NCBI GenBank assembly: GCA_045599005.1
Contig: JAZRVF010000015.1
Span: 124,001 to 188,000, forward strand
From: Treponema_I sp045599005
Lineage (GTDB): Bacteria; Spirochaetota; Spirochaetia; Treponematales; Treponemataceae
Direction: 5' to 3'
DNA length: 64,000 bases
In this document: positions 52,015 through 60,543 of the stretch, piece after piece
Layout: each line of letters starts with the position of its first letter
Numbering within the stretch: position 1 is the stretch's first letter
Notes under the pieces: generated by a model
What the model was told of the DNA's origin: nothing
What the model saw: the letters and a program-made list of their open reading frames with translations, nothing else
Database searches by the model: none
Translations under genes and position numbers: made by a program

Positions 52015-52746
52015 TCATGCGGCGTGGAAATCCCGGAGGCGCCTAAGGTTTTCGGAAGAGCAGAACTTTCCCAGTGCCTTCCTGTGGATATGGCAGACAT
52101 TCTGCGCGGACATTCCCATCTCACGTCCGATTTTTGCGAATGACTTGCATCCTTTGCCGTCAAGGCCGTAATGCATGGTCAGAACTCCTGCCGAGCGTTC
52201 ATCAAGCTGGGATATCATGTCAGCAATTGTCTCGGAAAGCACAGTTTTTTCACAGTCCGCCTCTGTGTCCTCCCGTTCATCGCAGATTCTCTCGCTCCAT
52301 GAAGTCCCTCTTTCAGAACCGCTGTTCTGCGTCATATCCCAGTCCAGAGAATCCACCCTGATTCCTTCTGTCCCTGCGACTTTGTTCTTGGGGATGCGCA
52401 CCATCCGGCCGTCATTGTACACAGAGTTGAACATATAATGATCGATCCAGTGTTTTGCGTAAGTAAGAAAATTCACCCCGTTCTCTTCCTTGAATTTATC
52501 GATTGCGTGGGAAAGGCCGCAGACTCCTTCCATCACAAGATCATCAACAGAAAGACATTCATTGGCATAATGGCGGGAAAAAACCTGTGCCGATTTTGCC
52601 ACATACCTGATGTTGGACAGAATCAGTCTGTCCCGTGCATCCCGGTTTCCTCTGGAGGCACTGACAGCAAGTTTCATCTGTTCTTCCGCAGAAAGAACAG
52701 GATAACTAGTAGAGATTTCATTTACAAAACAGGTTTCTTCATTCAT
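52015..52746 (-). CDS. RNA polymerase sigma factor, sigma-70 family
   Basis: The 243-residue factor has sigma region 2 (LILSNIRYVAKSAQVFSRHY, DLVMEGVCGLSHAIDKF and FLTYAKHWIDHYMFNSVYND, covering 2.1-2.4) and region 4 (LDERSAGVLTMHYGLDGKG then SFAKIGREMGMSAQNVCHIH). The intervening region 3 is shortened, and there is no region 1.1, as in alternative (group 3) factors. AAGGA precedes ATG 52746. Two tandem 16-bp repeats lie just upstream. Its regulon is unknown. Confidence 0.88.
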   Translation of the reverse strand: MNEETCFVNEISTSYPVLSAEEQMKLAVSASRGNRDARDRLILSNIRYVAKSAQVFSRHYANECLSVDDLVMEGVCGLSHAIDKFKEENGVNFLTYAKHWIDHYMFNSVYNDGRMVRIPKNKVAGTEGIRVDSLDWDMTQNSGSERGTSWSERICDEREDTEADCEKTVLSETIADMISQLDERSAGVLTMHYGLDGKGCKSFAKIGREMGMSAQNVCHIHRKALGKFCSSENLRRLRDFHAA

Positions 52747-52770
52747 GACACATTCCTTTTTGCCGCATTC

Positions 52771-52801
52771 ACTCGCTTGCGTGTTTACTCGCTTGCGCGT
52801 T
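52771..52801 (-). repeat. two direct repeats upstream of the sigma factor gene
   Basis: ACTCGCTTGCG occurs at 52771-52781 and 52787-52797 (period 16). TGCCGCA and TGCGGC lie outside as a short inverted pair. This could be an operator in the leader. Nothing else was recognised in 52802-52991. Confidence 0.4.
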
Positions 52802-52991
52802 CCTGCATTTGCGGCACCTTGATCAACTGGCCCAAGCCATTATGACCAAAGTATAAAAGACGACAGTGCCACCGGTTGTCCCGCTGAATGATTTTCTGCA
52901 AAAAAAATGCCCGCAACCCAACTGAATGAATTGCGGACAAAATTAAAGATCAGATTGAAAGCGAAAAATTATTTCACAAAAGCGAAACATT

Positions 52992-55310
52992 TCACTGAAG
53001 GAAAACTGTCAGCGCGGGCACGATGCCGTAATACGTATCGCGGACAATGTTGCCCACCGCAAAACCATCCTGTCCCACGTAATAGGCTAAGCATCGGTCC
53101 CTGTACAATGGAGTGCGCAGCCACCAGCCTCCGCCATAGCCTGCTGTTAAACTCTGGTAAGCGTAATTTGCTTTTGCGTAATCTGTGGTCTTACGGATTC
53201 TTGTATTGTCCTCACCTCTTTTATCGTATGGGGCAAACCCGTAAGCTGCTGTTGTCACTTCCTTTTCACTTAAAAGGAAAATCCTGTCTCTTGTCTCAGC
53301 GCAGGTATAGTCCGGATTGTTTTCAAAGCTTCCATCTGCCTTTGGAAGGATATCCGCGGCATCTGTCGTGCCTGATCCGCCGTTGTCTACACTTGTTACT
53401 GCAATCTTTGCCTGTGCCGCTGCGGTAAATGCAGTCTGCAGAAAGCCTCTGTCCGTGAAATCAGTTTTTTTTGCTGTTGATGAATCACTTTTGTCATAAT
53501 AGTAATCAAGTCCGTTCAGATATGCACGGATCGTACTGTATTTATAGTTACTCGGATAAATATCTGCATCTGATTCCACGGTTCTCGAATTTGAACCCTC
53601 ACTATATTTATAATAGGGCACACCGGCCGTAAGGATGTCTTCCGCTAAAAGAAGCGCCTTTCCCGTTCCATTATAATTTTTTGTAAGCACTCTCCACCTG
53701 ATCGGTTCAACCTTGAAATATCGGTAACTGTCTGCACTGCTCTTTTTTAAGGGCGAGCCATCAGAATATGTATATTTATCACCTGTTGCGTAAGCGTTTT
53801 CTGCAATTTTCGCGTACAGGTTTCCGTCATCATCCTCATAGTAGGTGTTGGCTCCTATTGTCACACTTTTTGACTCGTTAACAGTGACACTGCTGTTCAA
53901 GGGCAGAACTGATTTCGGGAACACACCGAAATAAACGTATTCTGATTCTGATGTGGCAGGCAATCCTGTCACAGTATCAACAGGGGATTCGTACCAGTTG
54001 AATGAGTCAACGGTCAGTTTCGGGATCACTTCGGTTTTAGTCTTTCCGCATACAGTGCAAGTAAACGTTTTTGCACCTTCGGTTGTTTCTGTGGGCTGTT
54101 TTGTCACAACTCCCGCATCCCATGTGTGAGAAGCTTTGTCCCCCACTGCTGAAGTATGTACGCATGTGGCTGCATGCCAGTGATAGTTTTCGTCGTTGCT
54201 CCAGGTACTTGCAAAAGTATGCTGAGAAGTTGAAGGAAGCGCGATTGTCAACGCGGGGACAATGCCGCTATAAGGTGCGGAAGGAGTAAAGCCACCATCC
54301 TTACCAGAAGCAAATATTATTGGTGCAGAGCTTCCATCACCCTGATTAGGATCAGTAAGTCGTACCCACCATTCACCAGCATCGGCTGAATCAAAACTGT
54401 AAAATCCATTTGCTTTTGCATAGTCTGTTGCTACTCGAATCAGGGCTGCATCATCTTCATGGGCTGGATTAAAGCCGTAATAGCCCCTTCCGACTTCGTT
54501 AGTACTTAAAAGAAAAATTTTATCACTTATGCTTTCATAGGCAAATTGTCCACTAAAATGCCCCCAACCAGTTAAATCAATACGATTATCAAGTTTTGTT
54601 GTTGGAATCAAAGCTTGTGCAGTTGTAGTAAATGCAGTCTGAAAGAAGCCTTTGTCTGTGTAAGAGTTCGCTTGGGTATCATCAGCTTCGTATGCCCCGT
54701 TCAGATATGCACGGATTGTACTATATTTATAGGAGTTCTGATTAATTGCATTATCGTCAATCGTTCTTTCTGAATCTTCCACGTTAAAAGGAACATTTGA
54801 AGTAAGAATGTCTTCTGCAAAAAGAAGGGCGTTTCCACTTTCATAATAATCTTTTGTGAGAACCCTCCACTTGATCGGCTCCACCTTAAAATACCGGTAG
54901 TTTTCAGGTTCGTTCAGCCTTGGTTGTGTACCATCTGTATATTCTAATACAACCGGAAAAGCGTAATGAGCGTCTTCTCTTACTTTTGCATACCAGTTTC
55001 CGTCACTGCCTTTGTAATAAGTGTTTGCCCCCATTGTCATGCTCCTGGTTTCATCAACAGTAACAGTGCTGTTCAAAGGCAAAACGGTTTTGGGGAAAAC
55101 TCCAAAATACACGTAAGTTGAGTTTACACTTGCAACATCCCCTGTCTCCGCATCCACCGGGAATTCATACCATTCAGTAGAAAAGGTAGCTCCAACAACA
55201 TTATGTTCAGAAGGATTATAACCAGGTCCATCATTCGGGCACCCTGTCGCCGTCAGCGCAAACAGCACCACCAATGCAACAAAAGCAAACTTTTTTATTA
55301 CACTTTTCAT
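52992..55310 (-). CDS. lipoprotein with two DUF6273-like C-type-lectin-type domains
   Basis: The 772-residue lipoprotein starts at ATG 55310 behind AAGGAAGG. Its signal peptide ends in ATGC (Cys24) followed by Pro-Asn. Two tandem copies of one domain follow, about residues 45-365 and 440-772: both have YVYFGVFPK, VEPIKWRVLTK/VEPIRWRVLTK, NSYKYSTIRAYLNG and a final GIVPALT. A Cys/His-rich linker (HTFASTWSNDENYHWHAATC region, then TFTCTVCGKTKTE) lies between them. The end of copy 2 (GGWWLRTPLYRDRCLAYYVG) has the WWLRxP-variable-GxxPAL plan of DUF6273 proteins, several of which are targets of diversity-generating retroelements. No reverse transcriptase gene is in this window. Confidence 0.75.
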   Translation of the reverse strand: MKSVIKKFAFVALVVLFALTATGCPNDGPGYNPSEHNVVGATFSTEWYEFPVDAETGDVASVNSTYVYFGVFPKTVLPLNSTVTVDETRSMTMGANTYYKGSDGNWYAKVREDAHYAFPVVLEYTDGTQPRLNEPENYRYFKVEPIKWRVLTKDYYESGNALLFAEDILTSNVPFNVEDSERTIDDNAINQNSYKYSTIRAYLNGAYEADDTQANSYTDKGFFQTAFTTTAQALIPTTKLDNRIDLTGWGHFSGQFAYESISDKIFLLSTNEVGRGYYGFNPAHEDDAALIRVATDYAKANGFYSFDSADAGEWWVRLTDPNQGDGSSAPIIFASGKDGGFTPSAPYSGIVPALTIALPSTSQHTFASTWSNDENYHWHAATCVHTSAVGDKASHTWDAGVVTKQPTETTEGAKTFTCTVCGKTKTEVIPKLTVDSFNWYESPVDTVTGLPATSESEYVYFGVFPKSVLPLNSSVTVNESKSVTIGANTYYEDDDGNLYAKIAENAYATGDKYTYSDGSPLKKSSADSYRYFKVEPIRWRVLTKNYNGTGKALLLAEDILTAGVPYYKYSEGSNSRTVESDADIYPSNYKYSTIRAYLNGLDYYYDKSDSSTAKKTDFTDRGFLQTAFTAAAQAKIAVTSVDNGGSGTTDAADILPKADGSFENNPDYTCAETRDRIFLLSEKEVTTAAYGFAPYDKRGEDNTRIRKTTDYAKANYAYQSLTAGYGGGWWLRTPLYRDRCLAYYVGQDGFAVGNIVRDTYYGIVPALTVFLQ

Positions 55311-55560
55311 AATTTCCTTCCTTTTCTAAAAAAGCTAAAAACAAAAAAAGACACTCCCCTGTACGAAAATCCTTGCCCAGTGAAATGCCTTATTTATTCC
55401 GTCTTGCGACAAACAACAACTCTGCCAATGTCTACGTCCTATTTTAACACGCTTTTTTACGATGTCAAATGCGAAAAAAAAGCCCGCAACATAAAAAAAG
55501 CCCGACCCGCAAACCTTTCAGCTGCAAATCAGGCTTTGTAATCAGAAAAAACTACAGGAC

Positions 55561-56685
55561 TCAGTCCCCAAGTTCGGAAAGAGGCGTAAGACGGGGTGAA
55601 TCGTTCTCACCTTCTATGGCAGAAACTTCTTCAAGAAGCTGGCGTGCCTTGGAAGAAAGCCGGGTCGGAATCTGCACCAGAAGTTTAACATACAAATCAC
55701 CGCGTTTGTTCGTACCGGGAACAGGAACACCTTCTCCCCGTATTCTGCACATTTTTCCGTGCTGGCTGCCGGCAGGAACTTTAAGCGCAATTTTTTTGCC
55801 GTCCAAAGCAGTAATGTAAATGTCACCGCCCAAAACAGCCTGTGTCATTGAGATCGGAACCGCGCAGTAAAGTGTCTGACCGCTGCGTTCAAAGAACTGA
55901 TGCTGTGCAACGCGTACTTCCACAATCAGATCGCCTGCGGGACCGCCGTTTCTGCCTGCATCACCCTGACCGGGAATTTCAATGCGTTTGCCATCATCTG
56001 TTCCGGCAGGAATTGTGACCAGAAGCTTTGCACGTTTGCTCTGGACTCCTGTTCCGTTGCATTTGTGGCAGGGATTCTCAATGACTGTACCGGTTCCGCG
56101 ACATGTGGGACAAGGCTGTGAGATGGCAAAGAAGCCTGTGCTCTGACGGATCTGTCCTGCACCCTGACAGCGTGGACAGGTTTTACGGCTTGCACCGTTT
56201 GCACCACCGGTTCCGTTACAGGCATCACATGCAACATTATGGGCAAAAGAAATTTCTGCTTTATGACCGAAGACAGCCTGTTCCAGAGAAATAGTCAGAT
56301 TATAACGGAGACTGGCTCCCTGATTCTGAGCCTGTGCACTGCGCCGGCTTCTTGAACCGCCGAAGAAGTTTTCAAACACTCCGCCAAAATCACCGAACAG
56401 ATCCTCAAAGTCATGGAATGCAGCGCTTCCATAAGCACCGCCACCGCCGCCGCCCATTCCGTCAAGACCGGCAAATCCATACTGATCATAAATCTGGCGT
56501 TTCTGTTCGTCAGAAAGGATTTCGTATGCTTCTGTCGCCTCTTTGAATTTGTTTTCGGCTTCTTTATCACCAGGATTCTTGTCCGGATGAAACTGAATTG
56601 CAAGTTTGCGGTATGCTTTTTTGATTTCGTCTTTTGTAGCGCTTTTTTCAACGCCAAGAACTTCGTAATAGTCTCGTTTCGCCAT
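55561..56685 (-). CDS. dnaJ: chaperone DnaJ
   Basis: DnaJ stimulates DnaK ATPase and delivers unfolded clients. The 374-residue protein has the J domain (residues 1-70, HPD in AIQFHPDKNPG), a Gly/Phe-rich stretch, the zinc domain with four CxxCxGxG-type repeats (CDACNGTGGANG, CPRCQGAG, CPTCRGTG, CHKCNGTG) and the beta-sandwich C-terminal domain. Length is normal. Start ATG 56685 follows AAGG. It is last in grpE-dnaK-dnaJ, separated from dnaK by a hairpin with a U tract. Confidence 0.96.
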   Translation of the reverse strand: MAKRDYYEVLGVEKSATKDEIKKAYRKLAIQFHPDKNPGDKEAENKFKEATEAYEILSDEQKRQIYDQYGFAGLDGMGGGGGGAYGSAAFHDFEDLFGDFGGVFENFFGGSRSRRSAQAQNQGASLRYNLTISLEQAVFGHKAEISFAHNVACDACNGTGGANGASRKTCPRCQGAGQIRQSTGFFAISQPCPTCRGTGTVIENPCHKCNGTGVQSKRAKLLVTIPAGTDDGKRIEIPGQGDAGRNGGPAGDLIVEVRVAQHQFFERSGQTLYCAVPISMTQAVLGGDIYITALDGKKIALKVPAGSQHGKMCRIRGEGVPVPGTNKRGDLYVKLLVQIPTRLSSKARQLLEEVSAIEGENDSPRLTPLSELGD

Positions 56686-56710
56686 AAATTTTGCCTTAGG
56701 TCACTTTATC

Positions 56711-56773
56711 AAAAAAAACCGTCTTCTGCAATTAAAGCACTTCCATGCTTTGTCAAAGCAGAACGACGGTTTT
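56711..56773 (-). terminator. hairpin with U tract between dnaK and dnaJ
   Basis: On the reverse strand ACCGTC and TCTGC arms (plus 56718-56729) pair with GCAGA and GACGGT (plus 56757-56769), one small bulge apart. Inside is a second stem, AAAGCA/TGCTTT. A run of eight U follows. It would reduce dnaJ expression relative to dnaK. Confidence 0.75.
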
Positions 56774-56793
56774 ATGCAGAGAATCAGAAATGA

Positions 56794-58734
56794 TTATTTG
56801 TCGTCGTCAACAACTTCGTAATCAACATCATCTGCCTTGCCTTTGAACTTTGAAGATTTGTTCTCTCCGCTGTTTCCGGCATCGGCACCTGCATTTGCAT
56901 TGGGATCTGCACCTGCGGCACCCTGCTGGGCAGCCTGTGCTTTGTACATTTCCTCTGCAATTTTGTAAGAAGCCTGTTTCAGTTCCTCAGTTTTTGCCTT
57001 GATGTCATCAATGTTGTCGCCCTGAAGAGCCTGTTTGAGTGCGGCAGTTGCATCTTCAATCTTCTGTTTGTCAGCAGCACTGATTTTGTCACCCATTTCT
57101 TTGATTGTCTTTTCAGTCTGGTAAACCATTGAATCAGCTTCGTTGCGTGCGTCAATCTTCTCGCGCTCTTTCTTGTCTGCCTCAGCATTTGCCTCAGCTT
57201 CCTTTACCATGCGGTCGATCTCGCTGTCGCTCAGTCCGCTTGAAGACTCAATGCGGATGTGCTGTTCCTTACCTGTTCCAAGGTCTTTTGCTGATACGTG
57301 AACGATACCGTTTGCATCAATGTCAAAAGTTACCTCAATCTGAGGAACACCACGGGGTGCGGCAGGAATACCTACCAGGTCAAAGCGGCCCAGTGTGCGG
57401 TTCTGTGCAGCCATCTCGCGCTCACCCTGGAGTACGTGGATGGAAACTGCTGTCTGTCCGTCAGCGGCTGTTGAGAAAATCTGGCTCTTCTTGGTAGGAA
57501 TTGTTGTGTTGCGCGGAATCAGTTTTGTGAATACAGCACCCATTGTCTCAATACCAAGAGAAAGAGGTGTAACGTCAAGCAGGAGAACGTCTTTTACGTC
57601 ACCGGCAAGAACACCACCCTGGATTGCTGCACCGACTGCAACTGCTTCGTCAGGGTTTACACCTTTTGAACCGTCTTTTCCGAAGATTTCTTTGACAATC
57701 TGCATTACTTTCGGCATACGTGTTGAACCACCGACCAGCAGAACTTCGTCAATCTCGGAAGGTTCCACACCGGCATCAGCCATTGCCTTGCGGCAGGGTT
57801 CTTTTGTGCGCTCAAGAAGATCTTCTGTCATCTGCTCAAATTTTGCGCGGGAAAGTGATTTCTGCAGGTGTTTGGGACCTGTTGCATCAGCTGTGATAAA
57901 GGGCAGGTTGATTTCTGTTGAAGACTGGGCAGAAAGGTCAATCTTTGCTTTTTCTGCTGCCTCACGGAGACGCTGAAGAGCCATGCGGTCCTGAGAAAGA
58001 TCGATTCCTGTGTCAGCTTTGAATTCATCAATCAGCCAGTTTACTATCTTGCGGTCAAAGTCATCACCACCCAGGTGTGTGTCACCGTTTGTCGCAGTGA
58101 CTTCAAAAACACCGTCACCAAGTTCAAGGATTGAGATATCGAATGTACCGCCACCAAGGTCATAGACTGCGATGCGTTTGTCGTTGTTCTGGTCCTTGTT
58201 GAGACCGTATGCGAGAGCGGCAGCTGTAGGCTCGTTGATGATGCGCTGTACATTGAGTCCGGCAATTTTACCGGCGTCTTTTGTAGCCTGGCGCTGTGAG
58301 TCATTGAAGTAGGCAGGAACAGTGATTACAGCTTCTGTGACTGTCTCGCCGAGATAATCTTCTGCAGTCTTCTTCATTTTCTGAAGGATGAAAGCACTGA
58401 TTTCCTGGGGAGAATACTCTTTTCCGCTGATGTCGATACGGACGTCCTCTCCGTGGTCTTTCACGTGGTATGGAACCATCTTTGCCTCACCGGTCAGCTC
58501 GTTGTAACGGTGTCCGATAAAACGCTTGATTGAATAAACTGTGTTTTCAGGGTTTGTTACCATCTGGTTCTTTGCAGGCTGACCGACAATGCGTTCACCT
58601 TTTGCAGTGAAACCTACGATAGAAGGAGTTGTACGTCCACCTTCTGAGTTCTGGATTACAACAGGTTCGCCACCTTCCATAATAGCAACACATGAGTTTG
58701 TTGTACCCAAGTCAATACCGATAATCTTTGCCAT
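56794..58734 (-). CDS. dnaK: chaperone DnaK (Hsp70)
   Basis: From ATG 58734 the product is 646 residues. It has the Hsp70 ATPase signatures GIDLGTTNSCVAIMEGG, IAVYDLGGGTFDISILE and VLLVGGSTRMPKVMQIV, a linker VLLLDVTPLSLGIE, the substrate domain, and an acidic C-terminal tail (KADDVDYEVVDDDK). It acts with GrpE and DnaJ in the cytoplasm. The longer frame upstream lacks the conserved start MAKIIGIDLG and AGGA support. It lies 42 bases after grpE. Confidence 0.97.
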   Translation of the reverse strand: MAKIIGIDLGTTNSCVAIMEGGEPVVIQNSEGGRTTPSIVGFTAKGERIVGQPAKNQMVTNPENTVYSIKRFIGHRYNELTGEAKMVPYHVKDHGEDVRIDISGKEYSPQEISAFILQKMKKTAEDYLGETVTEAVITVPAYFNDSQRQATKDAGKIAGLNVQRIINEPTAAALAYGLNKDQNNDKRIAVYDLGGGTFDISILELGDGVFEVTATNGDTHLGGDDFDRKIVNWLIDEFKADTGIDLSQDRMALQRLREAAEKAKIDLSAQSSTEINLPFITADATGPKHLQKSLSRAKFEQMTEDLLERTKEPCRKAMADAGVEPSEIDEVLLVGGSTRMPKVMQIVKEIFGKDGSKGVNPDEAVAVGAAIQGGVLAGDVKDVLLLDVTPLSLGIETMGAVFTKLIPRNTTIPTKKSQIFSTAADGQTAVSIHVLQGEREMAAQNRTLGRFDLVGIPAAPRGVPQIEVTFDIDANGIVHVSAKDLGTGKEQHIRIESSSGLSDSEIDRMVKEAEANAEADKKEREKIDARNEADSMVYQTEKTIKEMGDKISAADKQKIEDATAALKQALQGDNIDDIKAKTEELKQASYKIAEEMYKAQAAQQGAAGADPNANAGADAGNSGENKSSKFKGKADDVDYEVVDDDK

Positions 58735-58776
58735 TTTCCTTATCTCCTGTAAAACCGACAGTGCGGTCAAAATTTA

Positions 58777-59421
58777 TTAGTTTTCGTCAGTTTTTTCTTC
58801 TGACTCTGATTTCACTGAACCGTCAGGCATGTGAACCATGACCTTTGCGGGACGGATTACACGCTCTTTAAGCTTGTATCCTTTAAGATATACTTCTGCA
58901 CAGACAGGTTCGGCAACCGGTGCCTGACTTGTCGCAATTGCCTCGTGAATGTCAGGATCGAAAAGATCACCATTTTCTCCGTATGTGGACAGATTATACT
59001 TTGCTTCAAGAAGACCGCGGAGCTGTTTGTTGATCATTTTGATACCGTCAACAACAGGCTTGAGATCTGCCTTTTCTTTCTTTGCATCTGAACCGGCTGC
59101 AAGAGCACGGTCAAAATCGTCAAGAACGGCAATCAAATCTGTAAGAAGGTTTGTGTTTGCGTAGTCAAAGGCTTCCTGTTTCTCACGGAGCATGCGTTTG
59201 CGGTAGTTGTCAAAATCCGCACATTTGCGCAGATACTGATCTTTAAGTTCCGCAATCTCTTTTTCCATTGCGGAAAGTCTGTCTTCGGCAGTTTCCTCAG
59301 CGACAGGCTGCTCTGTCTGTTCACACTGAGAATCTGCGGCAGCTGCACCCTCTGCCTGCATTTCTTCTGCAGCAGTTTCTGTCTGCTGTTCTTTATTTTC
59401 CATAGCTTCTTTATCACTCAT
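58777..59421 (-). CDS. grpE: nucleotide exchange factor GrpE
   Basis: GrpE releases ADP from DnaK. From ATG 59421 the product is 214 residues: an acidic, Glu/Ala-rich leader, a long coiled coil (AMEKEIAELKDQYLRKCADF), FDNYRKRMLREKQEAFDYAN (family signature) and the beta domain with the ATSQAPVAEPVCAEVYLKGY end. ATG 59403 is an alternative start. Neither has a good Shine-Dalgarno site. No CIRCE element was found upstream; a TTGACG promoter is in front. It heads grpE-dnaK-dnaJ. Confidence 0.94.
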   Translation of the reverse strand: MSDKEAMENKEQQTETAAEEMQAEGAAAADSQCEQTEQPVAEETAEDRLSAMEKEIAELKDQYLRKCADFDNYRKRMLREKQEAFDYANTNLLTDLIAVLDDFDRALAAGSDAKKEKADLKPVVDGIKMINKQLRGLLEAKYNLSTYGENGDLFDPDIHEAIATSQAPVAEPVCAEVYLKGYKLKERVIRPAKVMVHMPDGSVKSESEEKTDEN

Positions 59422-59428
59422 ATGATTT

Positions 59429-59457
59429 AACTTAATAAACTGATTGAAAAACGTCAA
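59429..59457 (-). promoter_or_regulatory. candidate grpE operon promoter
   Basis: On the reverse strand -35 TTGACG (59452-59457), 17 bases, then a weak -10 TAAGTT (59429-59434), seven bases before ATG 59421. No inverted repeat of the CIRCE type (TTAGCACTC-N9-GAGTGCTAA) is present. Confidence 0.4.
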
Positions 59458-59549
59458 CTTTTTTTTAAGAAAACACTGAAAAAATTGCAGTAACAAACCG
59501 CAAAGTTTTCAATGTTTTTCTATCACATTCAGTAACAATCCTGATAAAA

Positions 59550-60479
59550 TCAGTTTTTCGGATCTTCAATCGTGATGGACTGGTCCGCAGTGAAAGACTC
59601 ACCCGGCTTCAGTTCAATAAGGCCGGCTTTTTTCTCCCAGTCATGATCGGAATTTTCCGCATCAGGAATGCCGTACCAGGGCTCGATACAGTTGAAGCCC
59701 CATCCGTCCTTTGTTCCTTTGCCGCCCTGCCACATCACAAGATAGGGATATCCGGAACAGTTCACCTTTACAAGGGAGCCGTCCTTTTTATTGCGGAGCC
59801 CCATCCAGGAAGAAGTGAATTTTGTAAGCATCACGCCGTTTCCGAATCCTTCCTCAGATAATTCCACAATCCCGTCCTTCACAAGAGAACATGGCTCTGT
59901 GACAGGTGCCGTTCCCTCCTCATCGCAGGCCAGCTGGGCAGCATCGTTGAAACAGACTGAATCCAGAGCCTCCGGTTTCTCGAATTCGTACTGGTAGTCA
60001 CTGCGGAGAGTTCCTTCCAGATCTGTGTTACGCGGGCAGTTGAAGGCTGTGTGACTTCCGATGCTGAAAAGCATTTCCGAAGTGTCTGTGTTTGTTACGG
60101 TAGTGGTAAAGACAAGTCCGTCATCTTTAAGCTGATAATGGGTTTTCAGACTGAATTTCCATGGGAATTTCTCTGCGGTTTCCGCACTTTCTGTCAGTTC
60201 GAAAGTTGCAGAATCTTCAGTCTGTTCTATTAAACTGTGTTCCAGGTCGCGGCTTATCCCGTTGTTCACAAGTCTGTACTCAGAGCCACGGTAAGTCATG
60301 AATCCGTCGCGGATACGGCCTGTGTGGGGGAAAAGAACAGGAGCATGATACTTCCATACTGATGAAGGTCCGTCAAAAACATAGGATGTTCCATCTTTGA
60401 TGCCTGTAAAAGAGGTGATTTCCGCACCGTGTGTGTTAAGAACAACCTGATAAACTGAATTCTTGAGTACGATTTCCAT
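59550..60479 (-). CDS. aldose 1-epimerase family protein
   Basis: The 309-residue cytoplasmic protein has the galactose-mutarotase fold of the bacterial YeaD/Lin2584-like group: LNTHGAEITSFTG, YHAPVLFPHTGRIRDG, SIGSHTAFNCPRN (active-site His) and FNCIEPWYGIPD (active-site Glu). Sugar specificity is not shown by the sequence. The ATG at 60479 has no Shine-Dalgarno site; a TATACT box lies six bases before it, shared in design with the divergent gene at 60544. Confidence 0.85.
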   Translation of the reverse strand: MEIVLKNSVYQVVLNTHGAEITSFTGIKDGTSYVFDGPSSVWKYHAPVLFPHTGRIRDGFMTYRGSEYRLVNNGISRDLEHSLIEQTEDSATFELTESAETAEKFPWKFSLKTHYQLKDDGLVFTTTVTNTDTSEMLFSIGSHTAFNCPRNTDLEGTLRSDYQYEFEKPEALDSVCFNDAAQLACDEEGTAPVTEPCSLVKDGIVELSEEGFGNGVMLTKFTSSWMGLRNKKDGSLVKVNCSGYPYLVMWQGGKGTKDGWGFNCIEPWYGIPDAENSDHDWEKKAGLIELKPGESFTADQSITIEDPKN

Positions 60480-60485
60480 TGTTCC

Positions 60486-60537
60486 AGTATAAAAACTCTT
60501 GCCGCAGTGTACAAGTCCGCCCTCTTTCTGTTAGAAT
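60486..60537. promoter_or_regulatory. divergent leaderless promoters sharing one palindromic box
   Basis: The palindrome TGTACA (60508-60513) can act as -35 on both strands. Leftwards, 16 bases separate it from -10 TATACT (plus 60486-60491), then six bases to ATG 60479. Rightwards, 18 bases separate it from the extended -10 TGT-TAGAAT (-10 at 60532-60537), then six bases to GTG 60544. Neither gene has a Shine-Dalgarno site. Confidence 0.6.
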
Positions 60538-60543
60538 GCCCCT

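Noticed and set aside
52992..55310. Local reverse transcriptase or template repeat for a diversity-generating retroelement
   Set aside because: No reverse-transcriptase-like product (no YxDD-type motif) was seen in the window.
59422..59549. CIRCE element before grpE
   Set aside because: No TTAGCACTC/GAGTGCTAA inverted repeat is present.
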